The notes below the pieces were generated by a model, which saw only the letters and a program-made list of their open reading frames with translations, searched no databases and had not been told where the DNA came from. From Bacillus massilioanorexius (GTDB taxonomy: Bacteria > Bacillota > Bacilli > Bacillales > DSM-1321), in assembly GCF_902374955.1 (NCBI RefSeq), contig NZ_CABKRX010000070.1:1-64000 (forward strand): 64,000 bases of DNA, given 5' to 3'. Both the position numbers and the translations under genes were made by a program. This document shows positions 52,370 to 62,013 of this stretch, one piece after another. Within the stretch, counting starts at the first letter, position 1; each line of letters begins with the position of its first letter.

Positions 52370-52514
52370 AACCTATTTCCTCCTCTAATAAGAAAACATA
52401 ATGGTCTTTCAAATAACGAACAAAGCTGAAATACCTCAATAAGCTATTGTGCATCCTTCTATTACAAACTGACCTTTTTGGCGAACTAGCTTATATCCAC
52501 GTGATTGAAGATGA

Positions 52515-54035
52515 CTAGATTGTAGAATCAGATACTTGCCAATTGCACTGTATCTGTGGTTTCAATGCCTGAGTAACATGTTCAATATCCTCAGAAAAAA
52601 CACGATCATGTGTAATACTTGGAACTATCCTTCTCATCGTTTCCCACTTTATTTTTAATTTTGGTGCGATGCGATCAACACCTTTATATTCAACTGCTTG
52701 AAGTGCGCAAATGCATTCGATTGCAAGCACTCGCCTTGTATTTTGAATAATCATATTGGCATGTCGAGCCGCAATAGTCCCCATTGACACATGATCTTCT
52801 TGATTCGCTGAAGACGGAATACTATCAACACTTGCTGGATGAGCCAATGTTTTGTTTTCAGACACAAGAGATGCTGCAGCATATTGCATGATCATTGCAC
52901 CTGATTGTAAACCTGGTTGAGCACTTAAAAATGCAGGTAAATCATTTAATTGTGGATTAACTAATCGTTCAATCCTTCTTTCTGATATATTTGCTAATTC
53001 TGCAATAGCTATTTTCATAAAATCCATAGCAAAAGCAATTGGCTGTCCATGAAAGTTCCCACCAGACACGACAATCCTTCCTCCATCAAATATCAGTGGA
53101 TTATCTGTAGCAGCATTCACTTCGATTTCAATTTTTTCTTTTATATAGCGAAGCGCCTGCCAAGATGCACCATGTACTTGTGGAATACATCGAATCGAAT
53201 AAGCATCTTGTACGCGCTTTTCTCCCTGACGACCAATGAGATGACTGCCTTGTAAATACTGCACTATCCGTCTCGCAACATCGATTTGCTCTTGATATCC
53301 TCGTGCCTGATGGATTGCTGGATGAAAAGCATCAATGATCGCTTCTAACCCCTCCATCGTTAATGCTGCGATCCATTCACTGTCATATGCTAATTTTTCT
53401 GCTTCAATATAATTTACTACTGCAACAGCCGTCATCGCTTGAGTACCATTGATTAATGCTAAACCTTCCTTCGCTTGAAGTATGATGGGACGAATTCCTT
53501 TTTTCTTTAATACTAAAGAAGAATCTTGCGGAAGATTATTTTCTCCATATACCTTTCCTTCTCCAATTAACGTTAATGCTAAATGAGATAGAGGAGCTAA
53601 ATCACCCGAAGCACCTAAGGAACCTTGTTGAGGTATCAATGGATAAATATGATGATTTATAAGCAGAGCTAACGTTTCTACTATAACAGTTCGTACACCA
53701 GAAAACCCTTTCAATAATGCATTTAAGCGTAATACCATCATCGTTCTTACAATAATCGGTGAAAAATAGTCTCCCATTCCACAAGCGTGCGAACGAATTA
53801 AGTGGAGCTGTAAATCTTCTACATCCTGATCATCAATCGTTACATCACTGAATTTTCCAAACCCTGTATTAATTCCATAGATCGTCTTTTTTTCCATTAC
53901 AATCTGTTCTACAGCTAATCGGCTTTCTTGAACTCTCTCTAAACTTTCCTGGCAAATTGATACATTTTCGTTTTCAAAACAGATTCTCTTAAGCTGATCC
54001 ACCGTTAAACTATGACCAGTTAACTCAATCATCAT
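52515..54035 (-). CDS. hutH: Histidine ammonia-lyase
   Basis: HutH deaminates histidine to trans-urocanate. The 506-residue protein makes its own MIO electrophile from A142-S143-G144 (GSLGASGDLAPLSH). YGINTGFGKFSD and QDAYSIRC-type VQDAYSIRCIPQVHGA segments complete the active site. It starts at tandem ATGs behind GGAGGG; the second gives the better spacing. A terminator with adjacent HutP triplets lies just upstream, so expression depends on antitermination. Confidence 0.98.
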   Translation of the reverse strand: MMIELTGHSLTVDQLKRICFENENVSICQESLERVQESRLAVEQIVMEKKTIYGINTGFGKFSDVTIDDQDVEDLQLHLIRSHACGMGDYFSPIIVRTMMVLRLNALLKGFSGVRTVIVETLALLINHHIYPLIPQQGSLGASGDLAPLSHLALTLIGEGKVYGENNLPQDSSLVLKKKGIRPIILQAKEGLALINGTQAMTAVAVVNYIEAEKLAYDSEWIAALTMEGLEAIIDAFHPAIHQARGYQEQIDVARRIVQYLQGSHLIGRQGEKRVQDAYSIRCIPQVHGASWQALRYIKEKIEIEVNAATDNPLIFDGGRIVVSGGNFHGQPIAFAMDFMKIAIAELANISERRIERLVNPQLNDLPAFLSAQPGLQSGAMIMQYAAASLVSENKTLAHPASVDSIPSSANQEDHVSMGTIAARHANMIIQNTRRVLAIECICALQAVEYKGVDRIAPKLKIKWETMRRIVPSITHDRVFSEDIEHVTQALKPQIQCNWQVSDSTI

Positions 54036-54055
54036 TCTCCCTCCTATTTCTATTC

Positions 54056-54122
54056 TAAAAACAAAAAAGAGGTAATAATGGCATGTAAAATACCATCATT
54101 ACCTCCTACTCACTACTCACTT
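54056..54122 (-). promoter_or_regulatory. HutP-controlled antiterminator site between hutP and hutH
   Basis: On the minus strand AAG-TGAG-TAG-TGAG-TAG (54122-54106) gives three NAG triplets spaced by four bases, the known HutP recognition pattern. It abuts an intrinsic terminator (GAGGTAATGATGG pairing with CCATTATTACCTC, 54105-54069, then TTTTTTG). HutP with histidine and Mg should prevent termination and let hutH-U-I-G be read. Confidence 0.85.
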
Positions 54123-54234
54123 TAGGTCATGACTTCAGAAAAATAATTCAGTTTTCCTTTTCTATTTGGAAGGTCGATGCAACTCATTATTTGCATCAGC
54201 TGTCTTCCATAAGAAAATCGTAAAGGGGTTTTGA

Positions 54235-54669
54235 TTATATATGATTTATCCCAAGACCAATAGCTTCATGCTCTAGTCCTTTTACAGGTGCTCCGATTGT
54301 TCCATAGAAAGAGACAGCAATCCATTCTCCTTCTTTTTCATTTCGAAACGCTTTACCTCTTACAATAGCAAAACGCAAACCTACCGTTCTCATCATTTCC
54401 CCAATGGCTAATTGTCCTCTTGTCACACCCTCAAGTGCTTCTAATATTGCATGATATAGGGCATGTGTTTCTCTATATAAATCTTCTTGGATGATTTTAT
54501 GACGCTTTGCAGTTGTTTCAACAGCTGAAATAATTTTTTGTAGATTCATTGATCCTACTTTACCAAAGCAACTCTTATAATCTTTTAGCAAATATTCATA
54601 TATGGTTAATTCTTCATCTTCAAGCATTGCTAATAAGGTGGCTACCTTCCCTATTTTCATTGTACTCAT
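54235..54669 (-). CDS. hutP: HutP, histidine-dependent antiterminator of the hut operon
   Basis: HutP binds hut leader RNA in a hexameric, histidine- and Mg-dependent way. The 144-residue protein starts at ATG 54669 (MSTMKIGKVATLLAML), five bases behind AGGTGGTG; the longer frame to 54687 begins upstream of that site. Conserved EGEWIAVSFYGTIGAPVKGLEHEAIGLGINHI forms the ligand-binding C-terminus. It is the first gene of the operon. A GATGCAA/TTGCATC hairpin in the 180-nt hutP-hutH gap (about 54173-54199) adds further leader structure. Confidence 0.97.
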   Translation of the reverse strand: MSTMKIGKVATLLAMLEDEELTIYEYLLKDYKSCFGKVGSMNLQKIISAVETTAKRHKIIQEDLYRETHALYHAILEALEGVTRGQLAIGEMMRTVGLRFAIVRGKAFRNEKEGEWIAVSFYGTIGAPVKGLEHEAIGLGINHI

Positions 54670-54707
54670 GAATACACCACCTATCATCTTATCTAATGTA
54701 TAAGACC

Positions 54708-54737
54708 ATTGTAAATTTTGATGGAATTATTTGTCAA
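54708..54737 (-). promoter_or_regulatory. Sigma-A promoter of the hut operon
   Basis: On the minus strand TTGACA, 18 bp and TACAAT lie 39 bp upstream of hutP. No convincing catabolite-responsive element was found beside it. Confidence 0.75.
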
Positions 54738-54880
54738 TAACGAATCATACATTTTAGTATGGTGAAACATTAATAGAGTATAGATTCTTCTATTTTAATA
54801 CAATAACTTCTTCTCTTACCCTCGATCAAAATAGCTAATTATCACTAGCACCATCTAAAAAAGAAACACAACGATTACAT

Positions 54881-54939
54881 AAAAAAGCAAGCATAGGGGC
54901 GTCTCAAGAAAGATTAACAATCACCTTTGTGATGCCCCT
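54881..54939 (-). terminator. Terminator after coaE
   Basis: AGGGGC and GCCCCT enclose an inner ATCAC/GTGAT hairpin, followed by ATGCTTGCTTTTTT on the minus strand. It is about 15 bp past the coaE stop and ends the polA-mutM-ytaF-coaE group. Confidence 0.65.
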
Positions 54940-54954
54940 AATACAGCCTTCTAT

Positions 54955-55560
54955 TCATTTATATGGAATGTGCCATTTATTTAAAATAGTCAATAACTGT
55001 TCCTTTGTTTCTTGTAATGTGCCATTGTTGTTTATTACTTCATCTGCTAACTCTTTTTTCTTTGCTAAAGGAAGCTGAGAATTAATTCGTGCAAGTGCTT
55101 CATCATGAGAAAATTGATTTCTGTCCATTAATCGACGTAATTGAACATCAGCATCTACATATACCAACAAAGTCACATCGACAGTATCATCTGTTTTACC
55201 TTCGAATAACAATGGGATATCCATAAATACTACTTCTTCTCCATTTGCAAATGCAGCTTCCTTTTGCTCATCCATATGTTTACGAATAGCAGGGTGCATG
55301 ATCGCATTAAGCTGCAATCTTTTCTCATCATCATTAAAAATAATAGAACCTAATTTTGCACGATTCAATGTTCCATCATTATTAAGTATTTCCTTACCAA
55401 ACGCCGCAACAACTTCTAACAAAGCTTCTTTACCAGGTTCTACGACATCTCTTGCAGCTTGATCTGCATCTACGACCGTAAATCCAAGCCCTTTAATCAT
55501 GTTGCTCACTGTACTTTTTCCACTAGCAATACCACCTGTAATTCCAACTATTTTTCTCAC
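54955..55560 (-). CDS. coaE: Dephospho-CoA kinase
   Basis: CoaE performs the last step of coenzyme A synthesis, phosphorylating the ribose 3'-OH. The 201-residue P-loop kinase has Walker A GITGGIASGKST, DADQAARDV and HPAIRKHM, with the lid-region PLLFEGKTD. It lies 31 bp after ytaF in the polA-mutM-ytaF-coaE string. Confidence 0.97.
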   Translation of the reverse strand: MRKIVGITGGIASGKSTVSNMIKGLGFTVVDADQAARDVVEPGKEALLEVVAAFGKEILNNDGTLNRAKLGSIIFNDDEKRLQLNAIMHPAIRKHMDEQKEAAFANGEEVVFMDIPLLFEGKTDDTVDVTLLVYVDADVQLRRLMDRNQFSHDEALARINSQLPLAKKKELADEVINNNGTLQETKEQLLTILNKWHIPYK

Positions 55561-55591
55561 TTTGTAGATATTCCCCCTCTAGGTTCATCTA

Positions 55592-56236
55592 CTACCATTT
55601 TAATATACCAATAAGAATGAGTAAAATACCTGGTAACAGTGTTAATTTATTAATCCACCTTTGATAAGATAATTTATTTCCAAACAACATGCCCATTTTG
55701 ATAAACAAACTACTCATAATCCCAATACAACCAGCTAATAAAATAGGAGAGTAACCAAGCATCGCTGCACCTAAACCGGCTCCAAAGGCATCAAAGGAAA
55801 GTGCTGCACCAAGTATTAGTGCTTCCTTACCGCTGATTACCCCTGAACGGTCAATGTCTGCAGCCATAGGTTTTTTCAAGATATTAATAGCAATGCCGAA
55901 ATACTTCATTTCAATAGTAGCAATGACTTTCTCCCCACGCTCTTGGAAATCAATAATATCATCATCTTTGGAGCGAAATGTTTGAAAGGTCACCCATATT
56001 CCAAGCAGGATTAAAATCATTCCTCCTATTCTTGCAGTAAAAGACGGGGAAAGGAAATTGCTCAGCACTTCTCCGATTAGCATACTAACTAATATAGTTG
56101 CTGCAGATAAACATCCTATGATCATCGTTGATTTAAATGGAATTTTCATTTTTCGAAGACCATACGTAAAGCCTACACTAAAGCTATCTAGGCTTACTGC
56201 AAAGGCCAGTAAAATAAGTGCCATAAAGTTCGACAT
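55592..56236 (-). CDS. ytaF: YtaF, MntP-like sporulation membrane protein
   Basis: This 214-residue integral membrane protein has six hydrophobic segments and the paired Asp motifs of the MntP/YtaF family: AVSLDSFSVGF in the first segment and ALSFDAFGAGLGA in the fourth. MntP relatives export Mn2+; YtaF in Bacillus is annotated as a sporulation membrane protein, so the transported ion is uncertain. A charged central loop (about 85-130) separates the halves. It is located between mutM and coaE, as in B. subtilis. Confidence 0.92.
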   Translation of the reverse strand: MSNFMALILLAFAVSLDSFSVGFTYGLRKMKIPFKSTMIIGCLSAATILVSMLIGEVLSNFLSPSFTARIGGMILILLGIWVTFQTFRSKDDDIIDFQERGEKVIATIEMKYFGIAINILKKPMAADIDRSGVISGKEALILGAALSFDAFGAGLGAAMLGYSPILLAGCIGIMSSLFIKMGMLFGNKLSYQRWINKLTLLPGILLILIGILKW

Positions 56237-56305
56237 AAAAAAGAGCTCCCTCCTACAATCAATAAGATAGTATATGAGGGAGACCGCCCAATGTTACATG
56301 TACAA

Positions 56306-57133
56306 TTAAAGCTTTTGACAGTTAGGACAATAATGCGTTCCTCGACCTGCCACTTTTATTTTATCAATAGGTGTTCCACAATTTTTACATTCTTCACCAT
56401 TTCGTGAATAAACAAGTAGTTGCTGCTGAAACATTCCAATTTGACCTTGAGAATTTATATAAGAACGAATTGTACTTCCTCCTTGCTCAATTGCCTCAGA
56501 AAGCGTAGCTTTAATTTCTTCTACAAGCTTATTTACTTCTTCATCACTTAGTGAAGAGGCAATTCTAGCAGGATGGATTTGCGAGCGAAATAATGCTTCA
56601 TCTACATAAATATTTCCTACTCCTACAACCGTTTTTTGATCAAGAATAACAGCTTTTATATTACGAGATGTTTTTTCCAATTGTCCTTTAAGTGCTTCTG
56701 CCGAAAAATCATTTGATAATGGCTCAGGACCAAGTTGTTTCAATGGTAATTGCTTCATTTCGTCACCTTTTACAAATAAATGCATCGTACCAAATTTACG
56801 AACATCCTTATATCTCATTTCCGTCCCATCGGTAAAGGTAAAGATAACATGAGTATGCTTTTCTAATGGAACGTCTGATGAAAAGACACCATACTTCCCT
56901 TCCATACGCAAATGTGAAACAAGAGCAAGATCTGTTAGGTAAAAAATAAGAAATTTCCCACGTCTACCTATCGCTTCAATTTCCTGTCCTTTTAAAGCAT
57001 CTGAAAATTGTTCATGATCTACTGGTTTTTTTATAATATTAGGCCATTGGACAACAACATCTTGAATAATTTTACCGACAACTAAATGTTCAAGCGTTTT
57101 TCGGACTGTTTCAACTTCAGGAAGTTCTGGCAT
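56306..57133 (-). CDS. mutM: Formamidopyrimidine-DNA glycosylase
   Basis: MutM (Fpg) removes 8-oxoguanine and nicks the strand. The 275-residue protein begins MPELPEVETV (the Pro after Met is the catalytic nucleophile), has VSHLRMEGKYG and DVRKFGTMHL, the H2TH region, and the C-terminal zinc finger CKNCGTPIDK ... CPNCQ. It lies 23 bp after polA and is probably cotranscribed. Confidence 0.98.
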   Translation of the reverse strand: MPELPEVETVRKTLEHLVVGKIIQDVVVQWPNIIKKPVDHEQFSDALKGQEIEAIGRRGKFLIFYLTDLALVSHLRMEGKYGVFSSDVPLEKHTHVIFTFTDGTEMRYKDVRKFGTMHLFVKGDEMKQLPLKQLGPEPLSNDFSAEALKGQLEKTSRNIKAVILDQKTVVGVGNIYVDEALFRSQIHPARIASSLSDEEVNKLVEEIKATLSEAIEQGGSTIRSYINSQGQIGMFQQQLLVYSRNGEECKNCGTPIDKIKVAGRGTHYCPNCQKL

Positions 57134-57156
57134 TCTTACATTTCTCCTAGCAATTA

Positions 57157-59790
57157 TTATTTAGCATCGTACCATGTTGAACCGTATGCATAATCTACTT
57201 TTAGCGGTACTTTTAACGAAATAGCATGTTCCATTTCTTCTGGAACAATTACTTTTAATATTTCAATTTCCTCTTCTGGCGCTTCAAAAATTAGTTCATC
57301 GTGTACTTGAAGTAGCAATTTAGCTTGTAAATTTTCTTTTTCTAAACGTTTACTCATGTTAATCATCGCTAATTTAATGATATCTGCAGCACTTCCTTGA
57401 ATCGGCGTATTCATAGCTGTTCTTTCTGCAAAGCTACGCAAGTTAAAGTTACGGCTTGTTATTTCTGGTAAATAACGTCTACGATGCAACAAAGTTGTAA
57501 CGTAACCTTGCTCCTTTGCTTGTCGAACAATTTCCGACATATATTCCTGAACACCAGGGAAGCTTTTTAAATAACGATCAATGAAATTACCCGCTTCTTT
57601 TCTTGTAATTCCAAGGTTTTGAGATAAACCATAATCACTAATTCCATATACTATACCGAAGTTTACAGCTTTTGCTTGTCTTCTCATATTAGATGTTACT
57701 TCATCTGCTGTTACACCGAATACATCCATTGCTGTTTTCGTATGGATATCCATATCAGCTTGAAATGCTTCAATTAAACCAGAATCATTTGCTATATCTG
57801 CTAAAACACGTAATTCAATTTGAGAATAATCAGCGGCAAATATTTTCCAACCCTCATGTGAAGGAACAAAAGCTTGTCTAATTTTTCTTCCTTCCTCTAA
57901 ACGAATAGGGATATTTTGCAAATTAGGATCTGTCGAGCTCAATCTTCCAGTTTGAGTAAGCGCCTGATTAAAGCGAGTATGAACTTTATTTGTTTCAGGA
58001 TCTACTACCTTCAATAGCCCTTCAATATAAGTAGATTGAAGCTTCCCTAATTGACGATATACTAATATTTCCTTAATAATATCATGCTTACTCTCTAGTT
58101 GCTCTAGGACATCTGCAGAAGTGGAATAGCCTGTTTTTGTTTTCTTTATAACTGGTAATTCAAGTTTTTCAAATAAAATAACACCTAGCTGCTTTGGTGA
58201 ATTAATATTAAATTCTTCTCCTGCAAGTGAATAAATTCGATTCTCTATCTCTTTTAATTTTTTCGCTAAATCTTCTTGCATGATTTGTAACGTTTCTGTA
58301 TTTACTTTAACACCTTGTATCTCCATTTCAGCTAATATAAGCGATAATGGTAGTTCAAGCTCTTCAAATAGTTCAAGTTGTTTATTATTTTGTAATTCTG
58401 AGAGCATTTTATCCTTTAACTTATACAGAGTTTCCGATTTACTAGCCAAATGTTTAGACAACTGTTCATCTTCTGGAATCGCTCTTTTAGCACCTTTTCC
58501 ATAAAAAGATTCGTCTGATTGTAATTGACTACCTGATACTTTTTGCGCAATAGCTGCAATATCTTCACCATGATCGCCTGGATTTAAAATATAAGAAGCA
58601 ATTAATAAATCAAAATCAATTCCTCGCAAATCAATATTTCTTTTGCGTAAAGCAACAATAGAACGTTTCGCATCGAATACAGATTTCTTTTTATTCGGGT
58701 TTTCAGCCCATTCCTTAAAAACTTGAGATTCTAAAGCTTTGTCTGTAGAAATGAAATAATTTCCAGTTTCATTACTTAAAGAAAATCCTAGAATATCTGC
58801 ATGCTGATAATTATCTTCAATAATTTCTACACAAAAACCACTTTCTTCTGAAAAGATAGCTTCTGATATTTCATTTACTATTTCAAATGTTGTTTCTTCG
58901 TATTCAACATTATCTTCTTCTTGTCCACTATCATCTAACTTTTCTAATAAAGTTTTGAAACCTAATTCCTTGTATATTGCTACAAGATTTTTCGTATCGC
59001 ACCCTTTATAGGCAATATCATCTAAGCTAATTTCAACTGGTGCCTCTCTTGTAATCGTGGCTAGCTTTTTAGATAGAAGAGCTAAATCCTTATTGTCTTC
59101 TAGTTTCTCTTTTAATTTCTTACCACTTACTTCATTAATTGATTCCAAAACGTTTTCTACAGTTCCAAACTGATGAAGTAGTTTCAAAGCTGTTTTCTCA
59201 CCGACACCTGGAACTCCAGGAATGTTATCTGAAGTATCACCCATTAGTCCTTTCATATCAATAATCTTGTCAGGAGTTAATCCATATTTCTCTTGAATAT
59301 GTGCAGGTGTATATTCTTCAATATCCGTTATTCCCTTACGTGTAATGTTTACCGTTGTTAAATCAGAAGCCAATTGCGTTAAATCTTTATCGCCAGAAAT
59401 AACTTTTATTTCATAGTCTTCTTTCTCAGCGGCTAAAGATAACGTTCCGATAATGTCATCTGCTTCATAGTTAGGTAATTCATAACGACATATTCCATAA
59501 GCGTCCAATAATTCACGAATAAAAGGAAATTGTTCTGACAATTCAGGAGGTGTTTTTTGGCGACCACCCTTATATTCCTTATACGTCTCATGTCTAAATG
59601 TTGTTTTTCCTGCATCAAATGCAACAAGTATATGAGTAGGTTTTTCATCATCTAACATCTTATTTAGCATCATCGTAAAACCATAAATTGCATTAGTATG
59701 TACGCCTTTGTCATTATTCAATAAAGGCAGTGCAAAAAAAGCTCTATAAGCTATACTATTTCCATCAATTAATACTAATTTTTTCTTCAA
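57157..59790 (-). CDS. polA: DNA polymerase I
   Basis: Pol I fills repair gaps and removes Okazaki primers. The 877 residues comprise the 5' nuclease (about 1-290; LIDGNSIAYRAFFALP, KGLMGDTSDNIPGVPGVGEK), a vestigial 3'-5' exonuclease domain (about 300-470) in which the catalytic DxE is absent (GFCVEIIED), and the polymerase with motif A DYSQIELRVLA, motif B RRQAKAVNFGIVYGIS and motif C VHDE. Loss of proofreading is usual for Bacillus. The start codon is TTG (59790), behind AGGAGGTCACATTT. Confidence 0.98.
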   Translation of the reverse strand: MKKKLVLIDGNSIAYRAFFALPLLNNDKGVHTNAIYGFTMMLNKMLDDEKPTHILVAFDAGKTTFRHETYKEYKGGRQKTPPELSEQFPFIRELLDAYGICRYELPNYEADDIIGTLSLAAEKEDYEIKVISGDKDLTQLASDLTTVNITRKGITDIEEYTPAHIQEKYGLTPDKIIDMKGLMGDTSDNIPGVPGVGEKTALKLLHQFGTVENVLESINEVSGKKLKEKLEDNKDLALLSKKLATITREAPVEISLDDIAYKGCDTKNLVAIYKELGFKTLLEKLDDSGQEEDNVEYEETTFEIVNEISEAIFSEESGFCVEIIEDNYQHADILGFSLSNETGNYFISTDKALESQVFKEWAENPNKKKSVFDAKRSIVALRKRNIDLRGIDFDLLIASYILNPGDHGEDIAAIAQKVSGSQLQSDESFYGKGAKRAIPEDEQLSKHLASKSETLYKLKDKMLSELQNNKQLELFEELELPLSLILAEMEIQGVKVNTETLQIMQEDLAKKLKEIENRIYSLAGEEFNINSPKQLGVILFEKLELPVIKKTKTGYSTSADVLEQLESKHDIIKEILVYRQLGKLQSTYIEGLLKVVDPETNKVHTRFNQALTQTGRLSSTDPNLQNIPIRLEEGRKIRQAFVPSHEGWKIFAADYSQIELRVLADIANDSGLIEAFQADMDIHTKTAMDVFGVTADEVTSNMRRQAKAVNFGIVYGISDYGLSQNLGITRKEAGNFIDRYLKSFPGVQEYMSEIVRQAKEQGYVTTLLHRRRYLPEITSRNFNLRSFAERTAMNTPIQGSAADIIKLAMINMSKRLEKENLQAKLLLQVHDELIFEAPEEEIEILKVIVPEEMEHAISLKVPLKVDYAYGSTWYDAK

Positions 59791-60116
59791 AAATGTGACC
59801 TCCTAGATTTATTATAATTTCTATGTAAAGAGTCTAATTGTAGATATTTTAGAGTAGTGTAATCACATTAAAACAAGGCGACATTATTGTAAACATATAA
59901 AATCATTGTCTTATAAAAAAATATAATTAGCTAACTTTTAAGACCCATTAAAATCACTAACTTCCTTCTATTTTAGCACGTTCTCAGGAACAAATAAAAA
60001 TCAGCTCACTAACTTTTTTACAATTTAGAGTTTTTTCGGTACAGTCTCAATTCAAACACCATTTTCTTTTAAAAAAAGTTTGAAATAAAAGTTGTGGAAT
60101 TAACAGTTAAAACGGC
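59791..60116. other. Intergenic region polA-phoR
   Basis: No gene is visible. It is AT-rich and presumably holds the polA promoter; several TATAAT-like stretches occur (near 59806 and 59930) without a convincing -35. Confidence 0.4.
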
Positions 60117-60149
60117 AAAAGGCAAGGACGGGTCATGTCCTTGCCTTTT
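60117..60149. terminator. Terminator after phoR
   Basis: AAAAGGCAAGGAC and GTCCTTGCCTTTT form a perfect 13-bp stem with a 7-nt loop, about 100 bp past the phoR stop. Confidence 0.85.
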
Positions 60150-60252
60150 GAAATCTTCTTGGATGAAGGGGTTCTTCAATTACAAGTATAGGCATTTGAT
60201 GTAAAGCAAAAATAAATCCAATGTTAAGTTTATGTTAAGTTCAATAGTCGTT

Positions 60253-62013
60253 TCATTTTCTTAGCTTAATGATAAAATTAGTACCTATTCCTGGTTCACT
60301 AATAACTTCTAGTTCCCCTTTATGAGCTTCTATTAAATGCTTAACAATAGCTAAACCAAGACCCGTTCCTCCAGAATTTCTACTTCTGGCTCGGTCTACA
60401 CGGTAAAACCTTTCAAAAATACGAGGAATTTCTTTCTTATCGATGCCAATCCCGGTATCTTTCACTTCAACATAGGCATATTTTTCATTATCCCTAATCA
60501 AAACCTCTACTTTCCCTTCAGCAGGAGTATAATTTAGTGCATTACTTATAAGATTGATTAATACTTGCTTTATTCGGTATGGATCTGCATTGATAATAAC
60601 AGGATGAGAAGCTAGTTGAATTTGTAATGAAATACCTTTTTTCTCAGCTTTCCTTGTAAACATAGCTGCCGTTTCTGTCAATAATGCATTGAGATCAAGC
60701 TTCGATATATTTAACACAAATTCTTGCTTTTCAATTTTAGAAAGTTCAAGAAGCTCCTGAATCAACGCTTGCAGGCGATCACTTTCATTTAAAATAATCG
60801 TTAGAAAATCTCTCATCGTTCTTTCGTCTTTTAAATCACCATCTAATAATGTTTCTGAAAAACCTTTAATTGACGTAATGGGAGTTCTCAATTCATGAGA
60901 AACATTAGCAACAAAATCCTGCCGCATCAGCTCTAATTTCTTCAATTCCGTAATATCATGAAAAACAAGAACAATTCCTTTCCATTCATCACTATGGCTA
61001 ATAATAGGAGCTCCATATACCTCGAAATTTTTTCTTTCTATAGTTAAAGAAAGCATCATTTGTTTTTTCACGCTTTTTTCTGTCATAAAAATCTCTTCAA
61101 TAAGCAAGATTACTTCTTTAAAAGGAATCGCTTCATAATACAAATGATATAAAAGATCCGAAGACGATACATTAAACAATTGTTTATATGTTTTGTTCAT
61201 TAACGTAATAGATCCTTTGCTATCTATCAGCAAAACACCACTACCTATATTTTCGATAAGTGTAAATAAACGATCTTGCTCCATCTCTCTTGACGTTTCC
61301 ATCTCTTGAAGATTTCTCGCCAATATATTAATAGAGGCACTTAATAGCTTCGTTTCATCTGTCGGATTTTCATATGTTCGAGCACGATAATTACCTTTCG
61401 CCAGCTCTATTGCAGTATCAGTTGCAGCTTCGATAGGCTTAGTAAATCTGGAAGCAATCTTCCCAGCAATAATACTGACAATAATTAAAGAAAATGCAAC
61501 CACACCCAAAAGTATGAGCCACGACTTATAGTTCAGCTCTTTCATTTCGTCAAATTGGTTTGATAGGACAACATAACCTTCCGTCGTACCATTTTCTATC
61601 TTTATAGGAGACCAAAAATAATGAACATTAAACCCACCGCTTATCTCTCTATGACCCTCTTTTCCTTCTTGAGCGATACTTTCTAGTATCTGTTTATGTC
61701 TATTTAATGGTAATCCTTGAGGAGTTCCTGATAAATAAATGACTTTGCCGTCATTTGATATAATTGCTAAATCGTCATCCACTAATTTTAAAGCTGCTGT
61801 CATGTCAGTATCATCACTACCAGTAAAGGCAGAGATACCTCCATTATTCTCCATATAATCTGTAATAGAATGCAATTGACGTTTTAAATGATTCTCATAA
61901 TGTTCATAATTATAATTTCCAAAAAGCTGTACCAATAAGACGCCTAATCCAACCATTGAGACAGCCGTAAAGGCTACTATGGCAAGTAAAAGCTTCGAAC
62001 GAAACTTAATCAT
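60253..62013 (-). CDS. phoR: Sensor histidine kinase PhoR
   Basis: PhoR responds to phosphate starvation (in B. subtilis through wall teichoic acid intermediates) and phosphorylates PhoP. The 586 residues contain TM1 (about 8-30), an extracytoplasmic PAS-like domain (about 31-165), TM2 (about 166-186), HAMP, a cytoplasmic PAS (about 245-350), the H-box FVANVSHELRTPITSIKGF, and the HATPase with NLISNALNY, DTGIGI and GGTGLGLAI. It overlaps phoP by four bases (ATGA), so translation is coupled. Confidence 0.97.
   Translation of the reverse strand: MIKFRSKLLLAIVAFTAVSMVGLGVLLVQLFGNYNYEHYENHLKRQLHSITDYMENNGGISAFTGSDDTDMTAALKLVDDDLAIISNDGKVIYLSGTPQGLPLNRHKQILESIAQEGKEGHREISGGFNVHYFWSPIKIENGTTEGYVVLSNQFDEMKELNYKSWLILLGVVAFSLIIVSIIAGKIASRFTKPIEAATDTAIELAKGNYRARTYENPTDETKLLSASINILARNLQEMETSREMEQDRLFTLIENIGSGVLLIDSKGSITLMNKTYKQLFNVSSSDLLYHLYYEAIPFKEVILLIEEIFMTEKSVKKQMMLSLTIERKNFEVYGAPIISHSDEWKGIVLVFHDITELKKLELMRQDFVANVSHELRTPITSIKGFSETLLDGDLKDERTMRDFLTIILNESDRLQALIQELLELSKIEKQEFVLNISKLDLNALLTETAAMFTRKAEKKGISLQIQLASHPVIINADPYRIKQVLINLISNALNYTPAEGKVEVLIRDNEKYAYVEVKDTGIGIDKKEIPRIFERFYRVDRARSRNSGGTGLGLAIVKHLIEAHKGELEVISEPGIGTNFIIKLRK

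Noticed and set aside
52443..52550. Open minus-strand frame running past the hutH stop (ends KGQFVIEGCTIAY)
   Set aside because: No start codon, mostly overlaps hutH, and only about 24 codons lie outside it; no family recognised.
54360..54400. Possible catabolite-responsive element within hutP (TAAAGCGTTTCGA on the minus strand)
   Set aside because: Three or more mismatches to the cre consensus; not called although B. subtilis has a cre in this operon.
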